A stretch of 64,000 nt of DNA from Candidatus Electrothrix scaldis (GCA_033584155.1 CP138355.1:124001-188000), one strand, 5' to 3'. Counted from the stretch's first letter, positions 1 to 8,105 are shown. Notes: generated from the sequence alone by a model not told the origin. Numbers and translations are program-made.

Positions 1-236
1 TGAGGTCTTCCTTGTCCGCACAACAAAAACCTCACCTCCCACCCCTCCACAACCTCAACCCCACTCCGCACCCAACGCCGCCACCGCTCCACATACCGAC
101 CAATGTCCTTTGCAGAAACACCTTGCTCATAAAGCTGGTTCAGTTTGTCCCGATGGTTACCCTAGGTCATCCAGGCAATTGTCAATCCATTGATCAACCG
201 ATTACCAATCCGATAACCGAAGAAGTCAAAGCTGTT
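1..236 (-). pseudogene. Coding-like remnant cut by the insertion sequence
   Basis: Read on the minus strand from the IS boundary down to base 1, this stretch is open except for one in-frame TAG near base 160. It gives a protein-like composition, for example FDFFGYRIGNRLINGL and then LYEQGVSAKDIGRYVERWRRW. I do not recognise the family. The IS end lies directly upstream, so this is probably the 3' part of a gene broken by the insertion and carrying a stop as well. No matching 5' part was found on the other side of the element. The proline-rich plus-strand frame over the same bases looks like an antisense artefact. Confidence 0.25.
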
Positions 237-260
237 AAAATATTTCGACCTGTGCGGTTA
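237..260 (+). repeat. Left terminal inverted repeat of the IS
   Basis: Perfect 24-bp match, in inverse orientation, to 1873-1896. It lies 14 bp beyond the transposase stop codon. Confidence 0.9.
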
Positions 261-273
261 GCCGTTTTTTAGT

Positions 274-1560
274 CTATGCAGCCAGTTTAAAATCAATATC
301 CTTTTCCTCAAACCATTTTCTGTATTCATTATTGTGCGCAAGAGCAGTAATCGTGGCCAAGGCCACTGTTCCTTTGTTAGTCCAGCTCATTCCATTATGT
401 TTTTGTCGTTCTGACACAATGAGATCATTCGCCTTCTCACCGGCAGCACTTGAATTACAAAGTCCGAGTTCTTTTCGGGCAGCATAACAGGGAATATAAG
501 GTCGGTTCCTTTCCAGATAGGCGATAAGTTTTTCTAATAATTGACTGTTCTTTATATCCTGCTCTGGAATTTCACGCAAAAACTCAATTGCTTTATCGGT
601 GAGACCGTGCCAGAGCAAAGGTTTGATTTTATTGAGAACTTCATTGCGTGGTTTCCGACCATTCATTGTTTGACTCAGCAACTCCCCACACTTCTTACCA
701 AGATGGTACCAGTCCAATATTATTCCCATATTTTTTTTCCAAGAGCAGGACTTCATGATTGCTGTATTCAAGGCTGTATGGCCATCAGTAAAAAACTGGA
801 ATCGTTTCCCGGAAAGACCGTTAGCAAGCAAAAAAGACATTATAATGGGAAGTAGAGAGGTTGTGGACGCCCCATTTAAGACATATTTTGTCCCGTTGTG
901 AGAAAGACGAGCGATTGTGTTATGTGCGTATTTCCGTTTATGCGTGGTTCTTTTTTGCCCCGGAATCCTGTTGTCTTCCTGTCTTTTTACATTAACATCA
1001 TCGACCGCTATGTTGACTGTTTCAGAAGGATTCTCGTAGCCTATCGGATTGTCTATGTAACCATCAGAAAAGGAATATCCTTCTGTACAAACAGAGAGTG
1101 CTTCGTCAATCCTGGACTGAGGCAGAAGGACGGGGCGGGATTGAGTATACTGTGGATTCCGTCCTCGGTATATCCCGGTCTCTTCAAAGCCGTGATGAGA
1201 TAATATCTGTTTAGATTTTCTTGTAATATGCTCAAGAAGAGAAGTACCTTCCCGCTCTGTAACTTCATGAAGTGTACGAGATGGAGTGCCGTCTTTTTCC
1301 TGGTACCGGATGCGATTGATCAATCGTGTTGTCTTTCTGTATGATTCTTTCGTATCACCGTAAATCAAAGCTATTTCTTTGAAACCTGCGGTTAGATAAT
1401 ACTCTTTTCCGTGCAGGCACGAAAAAACATCTCGACCGGTGTTGTATTGCACGTCGCCATTCTTCAGGATACTATGAGTAAGGAATGTAAATCGTCCGGC
1501 TTCACCATCAACTTTGTATGGACAACTATTTTGAATTACTTGTTCTCCTGCTTCACTCAT
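274..1560 (-). CDS. IS transposase, DDE-type, family uncertain
   Basis: A 428-residue protein filling most of the element. The central part contains a DDE-like region: IAVDDVNV near residue 185, FFTDGHTALNTAI near 260, and ILDWYHLGKKCGELLS near 283, a D-x-Y/F-H segment typical of ISKra4- or ISLre2-like transposases. The expected job is cutting and pasting the element through its inverted repeats. The ATG at 1558-1560 lies one base past the TGA (1562-1564) of the small upstream gene, so translation is probably coupled. The frame is intact. The family assignment rests on motif resemblance only. Confidence 0.8.
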   Translation of the reverse strand: MSEAGEQVIQNSCPYKVDGEAGRFTFLTHSILKNGDVQYNTGRDVFSCLHGKEYYLTAGFKEIALIYGDTKESYRKTTRLINRIRYQEKDGTPSRTLHEVTEREGTSLLEHITRKSKQILSHHGFEETGIYRGRNPQYTQSRPVLLPQSRIDEALSVCTEGYSFSDGYIDNPIGYENPSETVNIAVDDVNVKRQEDNRIPGQKRTTHKRKYAHNTIARLSHNGTKYVLNGASTTSLLPIIMSFLLANGLSGKRFQFFTDGHTALNTAIMKSCSWKKNMGIILDWYHLGKKCGELLSQTMNGRKPRNEVLNKIKPLLWHGLTDKAIEFLREIPEQDIKNSQLLEKLIAYLERNRPYIPCYAARKELGLCNSSAAGEKANDLIVSERQKHNGMSWTNKGTVALATITALAHNNEYRKWFEEKDIDFKLAA

Positions 1561-1561
1561 T

Positions 1562-1789
1562 TCACCAGCTTTTTTTTTGAGACACCCTGGTAAGGTGCTC
1601 GGATAAAGCAGACCGTATTGTCGGATATGCGGTTTGTAAAATCGTTTTTTCGCACTTGTCTATACTTACAGCATCTTTCTCGTTGATAACCATACTGAAA
1701 CTTCCATCTTGCTGCTTTGTCGGGCTATCGCTAATAGATTCGTTACACTCTACAAGTTCAACGCTTACTTTCACTTTATACCCAGTCAT
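1562..1789 (-). CDS. Small IS accessory protein upstream of the transposase
   Basis: A 75-residue protein inside the element, immediately upstream of and in a different frame from the transposase. Its N-terminus (MTGYKVKVSVELVE) is strand-like and the C-terminus is helical and basic. I recognise no domain. The stop-start junction with the transposase gene (one base between them) suggests either translational coupling or an ancestral single gene split in two or joined by frameshifting. A role as the N-terminal DNA-binding part of the transposase is inference from position only. Confidence 0.55.
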   Translation of the reverse strand: MTGYKVKVSVELVECNESISDSPTKQQDGSFSMVINEKDAVSIDKCEKTILQTAYPTIRSALSEHLTRVSQKKSW

Positions 1790-1872
1790 TCTGATCCCTC
1801 CGCATGAAATATAAGTCCTGTCCTTCTATAATTTTAATCACATATCACGCGTGAGGGTAGTAAAAAATAATC

Positions 1873-1896
1873 TAACCGCACAGGTCGAAATATTTT
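1873..1896 (-). repeat. Right terminal inverted repeat of the IS
   Basis: Perfect inverse copy of 237-260. It lies 83 bp upstream of the small accessory gene, so the promoter for the IS genes should lie between 1790 and 1896. Confidence 0.9.
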
Positions 1897-2192
1897 TTAT
1901 GTCATCTTATGGTGCTTTTGCAAATGATTTTATGATAATAGTTACTTCATGATATAAAACAAAGCAAAAAACAACACGAGCATCCTTGATTTTTTCCTGT
2001 GGCACAGGCATATTCACCACAAAGCCAGTACCAATAAATTTTTACAAAAAAAATCATCCACCCACCGCCTGCCAGCAAAAAAAACAACCGTCCACGCTTC
2101 TTTTCAACAGCGTCCCTTCAGCTTCTTTTTCGTTCTTCTTGAGCTTGCACCCCGTTTGGGCTACAATACAGAAAAACACAAGGAGAATCGCC
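1897..2192. other. Spacer between the IS and the toxin-antitoxin pair
   Basis: About 300 AT-rich bases. On the minus strand a short open stretch ending at 1908 reads like the C-terminus of a RelE/HigB-type toxin (DARVVFCFVLYHE, then TIIIKSFAK), but it is blocked upstream by a stop near 2040 and has no credible start, so at most it is a relic. On the plus strand an AAGGAG ribosome-binding site at 2180-2185 precedes the antitoxin ATG at 2193. Open frame upstream of that ATG is probably not translated. Confidence 0.4.
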
Positions 2193-2453
2193 ATGAGTAA
2201 AACAGCAAGCGTACGTGCTCGCATTGAGCCTGATTTAAAAAACCGTGCGGAACAGATCTTCCGTCAGCTCGGCCTGACCACCACCCAGGCCATCACCATG
2301 TTTTACAAACAGGTGGAACAGAGAAAGGGACTGCCTTTCTCTGTAGCATTACCTAATGAAGCCACCCGCCGTACCTTCGACGACACAGATGCTGGGCGTG
2401 ATCTGGTCGTCTGCGAAAATGCTGAAGATATGTTCAACAAGCTCGGCATCTGA
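2193..2453 (+). CDS. dinJ: Antitoxin, RelB/DinJ family
   Basis: An 86-residue antitoxin with the ribbon-helix-helix start of the RelB/DinJ family (SKTASVRARIEPDLKNRAE), followed by the conserved GLTTTQAITMFYKQV helix and the GLPFSV segment. The N-terminal part should bind the operon's own promoter as a dimer, and the C-terminal tail should wrap the toxin. ATG at 2193 is chosen because an AGGAG box lies 8 bases upstream and because it begins the family's usual N-terminus. The stop overlaps the toxin start by one base (TGATG), as is normal for coupled type II pairs. Confidence 0.9.
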   Translation: MSKTASVRARIEPDLKNRAEQIFRQLGLTTTQAITMFYKQVEQRKGLPFSVALPNEATRRTFDDTDAGRDLVVCENAEDMFNKLGI

Positions 2454-2725
2454 TGCTGACTCCCGTATATACCCGGAAATTCGAGCGGGACATCAAACGT
2501 ATGCGGAAGCGCGGAAAGAATCCTGATAAAATCAAAATGATTATTCGTTCGCTGGTTGCGGAAGAACCTCTTGATCCTATCCATCGGGATCATAGACTCA
2601 TCGGCAACTGGAAAGGAAGACGGGAATGCCATATTGAATCCGATTGGCTGCTCATCTATCAATACAAGTCAGACAGTATTATTTTTGAGCGGACAGGTAC
2701 TCATTCTGATTTGTTTCGCAAATAA
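2453..2725 (+). CDS. yafQ: mRNA interferase toxin, YafQ family
   Basis: A 90-residue RelE-superfamily toxin that should cut mRNA on the ribosome. The residues known to matter in YafQ are all present at a constant offset: His47, His60, Asp64, His84 and Phe88 (in HRDHRL, CHIESDWLL and THSDLF). The fold-typical basic helix RKFERDIKRMRKRGK lies at the N-terminus. It is translated from the overlapping TGATG junction with the antitoxin. Length and catalytic set suggest an intact toxin. This pair sits directly beside an IS, a common accessory context. Confidence 0.92.
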   Translation: MLTPVYTRKFERDIKRMRKRGKNPDKIKMIIRSLVAEEPLDPIHRDHRLIGNWKGRRECHIESDWLLIYQYKSDSIIFERTGTHSDLFRK

Positions 2726-2937
2726 AACTGATATTCTCAGGATTCGAGCTGCAAGCCCCCTGCCGGTAGAGACAAAGTTCAGCCCTGCTGTTTCATGTCG
2801 TCCCAAAAGAAGAACCAGGCCCTCTTTCCCCTTGAACTTTCCGAAAACATACGATAGTTGTCTATACTTCTTTCGACTATTTCTTCCGCCAATTCCGGTC
2901 GGAAGCAAACAATAAAACGCCTCTTGCTTACGCTATA

Positions 2938-4050
2938 ATGAAACTCAACATCCCCCAAAACATCGCCGACATCATTCCTTATCCCCCAGGCAAACCCCTG
3001 GAGGAACTGGAACGGGAATACGGCATCACCGACTCCATCAAACTGGCCTCCAACGAAAACCCCTGGGGACCGTCCCCCAAGGCCGTGGCCGCCGTCCAAG
3101 CGACCTTGAACGGCCTGCACCGCTACCCGGACGGCTCCAGCTATCACCTCACCAAGGCCGTGGCCGAATGGACCGGCGCAGCCCCGGAGGAAATTATCCT
3201 CGGCAACGGCTCCAACGAGGTGATCGAATTTCTGGTCAAGGCCTTTGTCCGCTCCGGCGATGAGGTCATCACCAGTCACCCCTCCTTCCTCATGTACCAG
3301 AAATTCGTCCAGGTCCGGGGCGGCACCAACGTGGTGATCCCGCTCAAGGACATGGTCCACAACCTGGAGACCATTTCCGCCGCCGTGACTGAGCGCACCA
3401 AGCTCATCTTCCTGGACAATCCCAATAACCCCTGCGCCACCCTGGTCAGCAAGGAGGACTTTGCCGCCTTCCTCACCAAGCTGCCCGAAGAGGTGGTGGT
3501 GGTCCTGGACGAGGCCTATATCGATTTTGTCGAGCAGGAAAAACGCATCGACGTCCTCTCTCTAATCCGGGAACCGGAAGGCATCCCGGCCGTAGTGGCC
3601 CTGCGCACTTTTTCCAAGGCATTCGGTCTTTCCGGCCTGCGGGTGGGCTTCGGTATCATGCATGCGGATATCGCCTCCCTGCTCCACCGGGTCCGCCAGC
3701 CCTTTAACATCAACCTGCCTGCTCAGGCAGGTGCCCTGGCTGCCCTCAGCGATACCGAGCATTACGAAAAGACCATGACCGGGACTGCGGCAGGCCGGGA
3801 ATGGCTCTCGGAACAAGTCCGTGCCCTAGGTTGTGTGCCTTACGCCTCCTGCACTAATTTTTTTCTCATTGATGTGCAGGGCGATGCCACGGCCCTCTAC
3901 GATGCCATGCTCTACAAGGGTGTGATCGTCCGTTCCATGAAGGCTTACGGTTATCCTCATTTTATCCGCATCACCATCGGCACTGAACAGGAAAACCAAC
4001 GTTTTGTTGCGGCCCTGAAGGATTGCCTCAAGGAGCTGGGTTATGTCTGA
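2938..4050 (+). CDS. hisC: Histidinol-phosphate aminotransferase
   Basis: A 370-residue PLP-dependent aminotransferase of fold type I. It converts imidazole-acetol phosphate and glutamate to histidinol phosphate in histidine synthesis. Visible marks are the N-terminal LASNENPWGPSPKA, the HRYPDG substrate loop, the LDNPNNPC motif, and the Schiff-base lysine in RTFSKAFGLSGLR (about Lys227). The length is normal for the family. The ATG at 2938 follows about 210 bases of spacer. Its end overlaps cmk by 8 bases, so the two are co-translated. The gene is GC-rich compared with the preceding accessory genes. Confidence 0.97.
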   Translation: MKLNIPQNIADIIPYPPGKPLEELEREYGITDSIKLASNENPWGPSPKAVAAVQATLNGLHRYPDGSSYHLTKAVAEWTGAAPEEIILGNGSNEVIEFLVKAFVRSGDEVITSHPSFLMYQKFVQVRGGTNVVIPLKDMVHNLETISAAVTERTKLIFLDNPNNPCATLVSKEDFAAFLTKLPEEVVVVLDEAYIDFVEQEKRIDVLSLIREPEGIPAVVALRTFSKAFGLSGLRVGFGIMHADIASLLHRVRQPFNINLPAQAGALAALSDTEHYEKTMTGTAAGREWLSEQVRALGCVPYASCTNFFLIDVQGDATALYDAMLYKGVIVRSMKAYGYPHFIRITIGTEQENQRFVAALKDCLKELGYV

Positions 4051-4756
4051 ACAGGGGAGTAAGCCGGAAAAACTGCGGGTCGTCACCATTGACGGCCCCT
4101 CCGGGGTAGGTAAATCCACGGTCAGCCGCCGGGTGGCTGCCAAACTGGGCTTTACCTATCTGGACACTGGGGCCATGTACCGGGCTGTGGGGTATGCCTG
4201 CGCCCAGGCTGGCATTGATGTGGATAACCCGACCCACCAAAAGGCATTAAACAAATTGTTGACTGAGCTGGATCTCCGCCTCCTTCCTCCTGCCAAGGAG
4301 GGAGATGAAGTGCGGGTTTTTCTCGGGAATGAGGATGTCAGTGCGGCAATCCGCCTACCGGAGATGAGCATGGCCGCCTCTAAGGTATCTGCGGTCCCGG
4401 CGGTGCGAGCTCGCCTTACCGTAATGCAGCAGGAGATGGGGCAATCCGGGGGCCTGGTGGCTGATGGTAGGGACACCGGCACAGTGGTCTTTCCCAAAGC
4501 GGCCTGGAAATTCTACCTGGATGCCTCGCCGGAAGAACGATGTCGCCGTCGGGTAGACCAGCTACGGAGACGGGGCCAGGAGGTGGATGAGCAGGAGACC
4601 CTGGCTCAGATCATCGAACGCGATCGAAACGACCAAGAGCGCACCATTGCCCCATTAACTATGGCGGAAGATGCGATTCTGATTGACTCCTCCTCTCTTA
4701 ACGCAGATGAGGTGGTGGGGAGGATGCTGGAGGTTGTTGCTTCCGGGTGCGTTTAA
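4043..4756 (+). CDS. cmk: Cytidylate kinase
   Basis: A 237-residue nucleoside monophosphate kinase that phosphorylates CMP and dCMP with ATP. The P-loop GPSGVGKST is at residues 18-26, followed by the YLDTGAMYRA substrate segment. The GRDTGTVVFP motif and the arginine-rich lid (RRRVDQLRRRG) are in place. It overlaps hisC by 8 bases, giving a two-gene operon of unrelated pathways, an order seen in several deltaproteobacterial lineages. No obvious defects. Confidence 0.96.
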   Translation: MSEQGSKPEKLRVVTIDGPSGVGKSTVSRRVAAKLGFTYLDTGAMYRAVGYACAQAGIDVDNPTHQKALNKLLTELDLRLLPPAKEGDEVRVFLGNEDVSAAIRLPEMSMAASKVSAVPAVRARLTVMQQEMGQSGGLVADGRDTGTVVFPKAAWKFYLDASPEERCRRRVDQLRRRGQEVDEQETLAQIIERDRNDQERTIAPLTMAEDAILIDSSSLNADEVVGRMLEVVASGCV

Positions 4757-4809
4757 AAGTAGAATGAGGAACGGCATGGTCCGCCTTTCACGGAATACAA
4801 GGAGAACTC

Positions 4810-5436
4810 ATGGAAAAGATATCCATCACAAGAGCGCTAGTTGAATTAAAAACTCTGGAAAAAAGAATATATAAAACTTTGAAGAACCTTCAGCCTGTAA
4901 TCGTACTGATTGGAAACAAACCAGAAGCGGGAATTACGAGCAAAGAGGAATTTGAAAAAAGTGTGAAGGCATCATATCAAAGTCTTACCTCACTTATCGA
5001 GCGAAAGAGAAAAATTAAATCCGCTGTTGTCAAATCGAATGCGGCCACTGAAATTTCTGTAGCAGGTGAGAAAATGACAGTAGCAGAGGCCATAGAGAGA
5101 AAAAATTCCATCGAAATAGATAAAAATATCAGAAAAGATCTGGCCACAAAATATTCCGAAAAAATCAAAATGATCGAAAAGCATAACGACAGCATTCAAA
5201 ATCAGTTGTTCAAATTACTGGAGGCCACATACTCAAAGCCGGAAGCAGAGATTGCAAAAGAGGACTATGATAGAATCGCTATTCCATTCAAAGAGAATAA
5301 CGAAGCACAATCTTTTGATCCTCTTGATATAAAAAATGCGTTACAGGAGATGGAAAAACAGATTGATCTATTCGAGTCAGAAGTAGATATTGCTCTGACA
5401 GAATCAAACTCAAGAACAGAAATCGAAATCCCGTAA
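4810..5436 (+). CDS. Hypothetical helical protein
   Basis: A 208-residue, almost wholly helical and lysine/glutamate-rich protein with no signal peptide or membrane segment. The plan (helical LKTLEKRIYKTL, then LIERKRKIKSAVVKSNAAT, then MTVAEAIERKNSIE) resembles the small DIP1984/DUF6847-type helical family, but the match is only by pattern. A good AAGGAG box lies before ATG 4810. It begins 53 bases after cmk, but its lower GC content and codon use differ from cmk, suggesting it is a later arrival. No function is assigned. Confidence 0.7.
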   Translation: MEKISITRALVELKTLEKRIYKTLKNLQPVIVLIGNKPEAGITSKEEFEKSVKASYQSLTSLIERKRKIKSAVVKSNAATEISVAGEKMTVAEAIERKNSIEIDKNIRKDLATKYSEKIKMIEKHNDSIQNQLFKLLEATYSKPEAEIAKEDYDRIAIPFKENNEAQSFDPLDIKNALQEMEKQIDLFESEVDIALTESNSRTEIEIP

Positions 5437-5478
5437 ACTTAATGAGTTCTCTTTTCCTATCAATAAATTAAGGGGTAC

Positions 5479-5793
5479 GGCTGACCATACGTAAGTCGCT
5501 AAAAATCAGACCTGGCTCAGGTGAGAGCACGCATAGAGGCCGGTGGTATTTTATACCGTGCAGGTTCAAGTCCTGTCTCACGTCACGGCGTGAGTGGCGG
5601 AATTGTAGACGCGCCGGTTGCATCTTGCAGTTCTGAAAGCTCAAAACCTAAAGGTCAGAAATCTTCTTTCAACGTTCAGAATTCAAAGCGTGAAAGTTCA
5701 GGACCCAAGCCTCAAAGTTTTATCAAATCCCGGATTCAAGTACACAGGGCCTCTGAATTTGCCTTGCGACGCTTCCGGGCTGTATGGTCAGCC
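5479..5793. repeat. 315-bp segment bounded by a 12-bp perfect inverted repeat
   Basis: GGCTGACCATAC at 5479-5490 recurs inverted as GTATGGTCAGCC at 5782-5793; the match does not extend beyond 12 bases on either side. The repeat encloses the permuted tRNA-Leu-like halves. It could mark the ends of a small non-autonomous element, or be chance, which is unlikely but possible at this spacing. No flanking target duplication was seen. Confidence 0.4.
5534..5619 (+). pseudogene. tRNA-Leu-like halves in permuted order (3' half, then 5' half)
   Basis: Bases 5534-5583 read as a tRNA-Leu 3' half: TAG plus AG as anticodon and 3' loop, GCCGG stem strand (5539-5543), a long variable arm with stem GGTAT/ATACC, a T-arm GCAGG-TTCAAGT-CCTGT (5560-5576), then acceptor strand CTCACGT (5577-5583). 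After only four bases, 5588-5619 reads as a tRNA-Leu 5' half: acceptor GCGTGAG, D-arm GCG/CGC, then CCGGT. The two acceptor strands pair over all 7 positions and the two anticodon-stem strands over all 5, so the halves belong to one tRNA. Against function: the D-loop lacks one of the two invariant guanines, U33 is doubtful, and no CCA is encoded. It is probably a relic or a rearranged tandem, possibly a structured RNA. Confidence 0.5.
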
Positions 5794-5895
5794 GATCTTT
5801 GCACATACTCGGAAAAAAACTAACCACCGGAAGGCATTTCGGAAGACGCCCTCCTGCCCGAACCCCTCCGCATTGATGTACAAGGTCAGATCATT

Positions 5896-6945
5896 ATGCT
5901 CCAACAACTTGATATTAAAAACTTCACTGTTTTTCAAAATGCCGACTTAACTTTTGCGAACGGTCTGAATGTCGTTATCGGAGAAAACAGTTCAGGAAAA
6001 ACGCATATCCTTAAGCTTGCCTATTCCATTATAGCTGCCAGTGCAGAGGCTGAAAAAAAGTTCCGCCAGGAAGCCCCGACCAAGAGTATTTTACAAGGAA
6101 AACTGGCAGACAAACTCCATCATGTTTTTCGGCCAGAAAGGCTTGGGCGACTGGTACAGCGAAGGCAAGGGCGGGAGCGTTGCACGATCAAAGCTCAATT
6201 CGCAAAAACATCGTTAAATACAAGCCTTAGCTTTGCCTCACAAAGCAAATCAGAAGTAAAAGTGGACCTTCTGCCGAAAGTGTGGGCAGATAAACCGCCG
6301 GTGTACCTGCCGACCAGAGAACTTTTAAGCTTGTATCCCAATTTCATATCTGTTTATGAAAATCATTACCTTGAATTTGAAGAAACATATCGGGATACCT
6401 GCCTGTTACTGGGAGCCCCACCTCTCCGGGGAGCCCGAGAAAAAAGAATTGCCGAGCTGCTCACCCCTATAGAGGATGCTATGGGAGGCAAAATTTCTTT
6501 AGATAAAAACGGACGATTTTATCTCCATATCTCAGGCAGAGGAAAGATGGAAATCCAGCTCGTTGCCGAGGGATTACGAAAAATAGGTATGGTCACAAGC
6601 CTGATAGCCACAGGTTCATTACTCGACAAAGGGTATCTCTTCTGGGATGAACCGGAAACAAACCTTAATCCCCGATTAATCAAACTGGTTGCCGAGGCTA
6701 TTTTTCGTTTATGCTGCAACGGTATTCAGGTTTTTATTGCAACGCACAGTCTGTTTCTCCTGAGAGAGCTAGAAATTCTCTCGCAGCAAAAGACGTTTAA
6801 TACAGTAAAAACCAAATACTTTGCCTTGGGTCGTTCCGAGAGCGGAATCACCCTGCAACAGGGAGAAAGTATAGATGATATTGATCCTGTTGCGGCCCTA
6901 GATGAATCCTTGATGCAGTCGGATCGTTACCTGGCGGAGACTTGA
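5896..6945 (+). CDS. AAA family (ABC/SMC-like) ATPase, putative defence protein
   Basis: A 349-residue soluble ATPase of the AAA15/AAA21 (RecF/OLD-like) group. It has [14 protein letters not shown] at the start, Walker A GENSSGKT at 29-36, a signature-like region near 222-235 ([13 protein letters not shown]), Walker [13 protein letters not shown] near 250, and the switch histidine in [13 protein letters not shown] near 282. There is no Toprim domain, unlike OLD nucleases; the effector is probably the next gene, whose start overlaps this stop. The ATP-binding parts are intact. An anti-phage or anti-plasmid role is inferred from architecture and from pairing with a nuclease. Confidence 0.8.
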   Translation: MLQQLDIKNFTVFQNADLTFANGLNVVIGENSSGKTHILKLAYSIIAASAEAEKKFRQEAPTKSILQGKLADKLHHVFRPERLGRLVQRRQGRERCTIKAQFAKTSLNTSLSFASQSKSEVKVDLLPKVWADKPPVYLPTRELLSLYPNFISVYENHYLEFEETYRDTCLLLGAPPLRGAREKRIAELLTPIEDAMGGKISLDKNGRFYLHISGRGKMEIQLVAEGLRKIGMVTSLIATGSLLDKGYLFWDEPETNLNPRLIKLVAEAIFRLCCNGIQVFIATHSLFLLRELEILSQQKTFNTVKTKYFALGRSESGITLQQGESIDDIDPVAALDESLMQSDRYLAET

Positions 6946-7457
6946 ACATGTTGGAAATTCAAGAAGGTAAACTTACCTTCAGCTTTCCTAATGATTGGAG
7001 AGTAAGCAAGTATGACGACTGGGCGTTCTACAGAAAACAATTTTTAAAACTGACGGATCCAAAGGCTGTTGATATTCTTGCCGTAGATCCTCACAACCGG
7101 CAGGCTTGGCTCATTGAAGTAAAGGATTATAGAAAACATCCAAGAACAAAGCCGATGGATTTACCGTGGGAAATAGCCATCAAGATGCGTGATTCATTGG
7201 CAGGTCTTGCCTGCGCCGGAGTCAATGCCAGCGACACGAAGGAACAGCAATTAGCCCATGAGGCTGTTACAGCGAATAGTCTCCGCGTGGTACTGCATCT
7301 GGAACAGCCTGCAAAGCATTCAAAACTTTTCCCGCGCGCGATAGACCCGGCTGACATACAACAAAAGTTAAGAAAGCTGGTAAAAGCGATTGATCCCCAT
7401 CCCTTGGTCATAGAAAAAGCAGTCAACTTAGACAGGGTACCTTGGTCTGTTCATTGA
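6942..7457 (+). CDS. PD-(D/E)XK-like nuclease partner of the ATPase
   Basis: A protein of about 171 residues, starting at TTG 6942 or more conventionally ATG 6948, overlapping or abutting the ATPase stop (6943-6945). The segment from residue 39 has the restriction-fold pattern: Asp44 in VDILAVD, then Glu59-x-Lys61 in WLIEVKDYR, with hydrophobic strands on both sides. The C-terminal part ([10 protein letters not shown], then a helical tail) is of unknown fold. I infer a small nuclease whose activity is controlled by the neighbouring ATPase, as in other ATPase-nuclease defence pairs. I do not match the pair to a named system. Confidence 0.65.
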   Translation: MNMLEIQEGKLTFSFPNDWRVSKYDDWAFYRKQFLKLTDPKAVDILAVDPHNRQAWLIEVKDYRKHPRTKPMDLPWEIAIKMRDSLAGLACAGVNASDTKEQQLAHEAVTANSLRVVLHLEQPAKHSKLFPRAIDPADIQQKLRKLVKAIDPHPLVIEKAVNLDRVPWSVH

Positions 7458-7520
7458 TATTACAAGGCAGAGCAAGCGGAAAAGGAAAGTTATAGAGGAA
7501 AGTTAGAGATAAATCCAGGG

Positions 7521-8105
7521 CTATCGGGCCTGTACATTACCATAGACAAGGTCTGATACTCCCCCTGCAAGGCTCTTATCATGGTCTTTGCAATATTTTC
7601 TTTCAGGACAATTCTTCCCGCCGCACACCGCAGAAGGATGAGCTAAATACCCCTGTGAGGAGGGGCCAGCAAGGGCCGGAGAGGGCAACAAACTGCGCAT
7701 GGGTAAAATTTGCAAAACAAACTGTCGCCAATCTTCAGAATAACGAGTTATATTAAAACCGATTCGTGTTACATCGTCCGTCTTTGCCTTCCAACGTGGA
7801 CGGGCAGCTAAGGCATAGCTACTACTATTATGCGCTTTATGCCAATCCGTTGACGCAGCAGGCGCTCCGTCCGGCTTGGTTGAAAAGACGAGCCTGTACT
7901 CAGGAGCTCTATGCTCAAAAGGTTTCCGCTCCCATGAAACAGAATTTTTTACCATCAGTTTCGTATTACGACGACAAAATTTCACTCGTAATCCTGTCAG
8001 GGAGACATTCTCAACAACACCGGTATAGAGCAGGTCATTATCGTTGAACTGAACTAAATAGCCGTCCACCCGTAACCGTTTATTTTTTCGTTTTTCGTCT
8101 TCCAT
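7521..8105 (-). CDS. PilZ-domain protein with a cysteine-containing tail
   Basis: A 194-residue protein whose first 45 residues match the start of a PilZ cyclic-di-GMP receptor: KRLRVDGYLVQF (the RxxxR region in degenerate form) and VENVSLTGLRVKF (the D/N-x-S-x-x-G strand). The middle carries the rest of a beta-barrel (VTRIGFNITRYSEDW). The tail is unusual, with three cysteines in VCGGKNCPERKYC near residues 163-175. It stands alone, convergent with the nuclease gene. Cyclic-di-GMP binding is plausible, but the arginine motif is not perfect. Confidence 0.6.
   Translation of the reverse strand: MEDEKRKNKRLRVDGYLVQFNDNDLLYTGVVENVSLTGLRVKFCRRNTKLMVKNSVSWERKPFEHRAPEYRLVFSTKPDGAPAASTDWHKAHNSSSYALAARPRWKAKTDDVTRIGFNITRYSEDWRQFVLQILPMRSLLPSPALAGPSSQGYLAHPSAVCGGKNCPERKYCKDHDKSLAGGVSDLVYGNVQAR

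Larger units (their letters stand above)
237..1896. mobile_element. Insertion sequence of about 1.66 kb with 24-bp perfect terminal inverted repeats
   Basis: The ends are a perfect 24-bp inverted repeat at 237-260 and 1873-1896; the inner core reads TTTCGACCTGTGCGGTTA at the left end. Between them lie two minus-strand genes, a small 75-codon gene and a 428-codon transposase, arranged head to tail. No clear target-site duplication is visible just outside the repeats: the left flank ends GCTGTT and the right flank begins TTATGTC. Both ends and both frames are intact, so the copy may still be active. The family is not certain; the transposase has a DDE-like layout. Confidence 0.85.
5437..5895. 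other. Intergenic stretch with tRNA-like halves
   Basis: About 460 bases between the helical protein and the ATPase gene. It carries a 12-bp inverted repeat (5479-5490 and 5782-5793) enclosing tRNA-Leu-like 3' and 5' halves (see separate entries). Open frames crossing it on the plus strand have no family resemblance and change composition at the tRNA-like part, so I do not call a protein here. The remainder (5640-5780) shows nothing I can name. Confidence 0.6.

Noticed and set aside
12-272. Proline-rich 86-codon frame on the plus strand
   Set aside because: It is antisense to a more protein-like minus-strand reading, has no family match, and crosses the IS terminal repeat.
1908-2040. RelE/HigB-like toxin on the minus strand next to the IS
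   Set aside because: Only about 40 codons resemble the family C-terminus, and there is no start or antitoxin on that strand.
5500-5640. Permuted group I intron-exon arrangement producing a circular RNA
   Set aside because: The order of halves would fit, but no P7/P3 core of a group I intron can be seen on either side.
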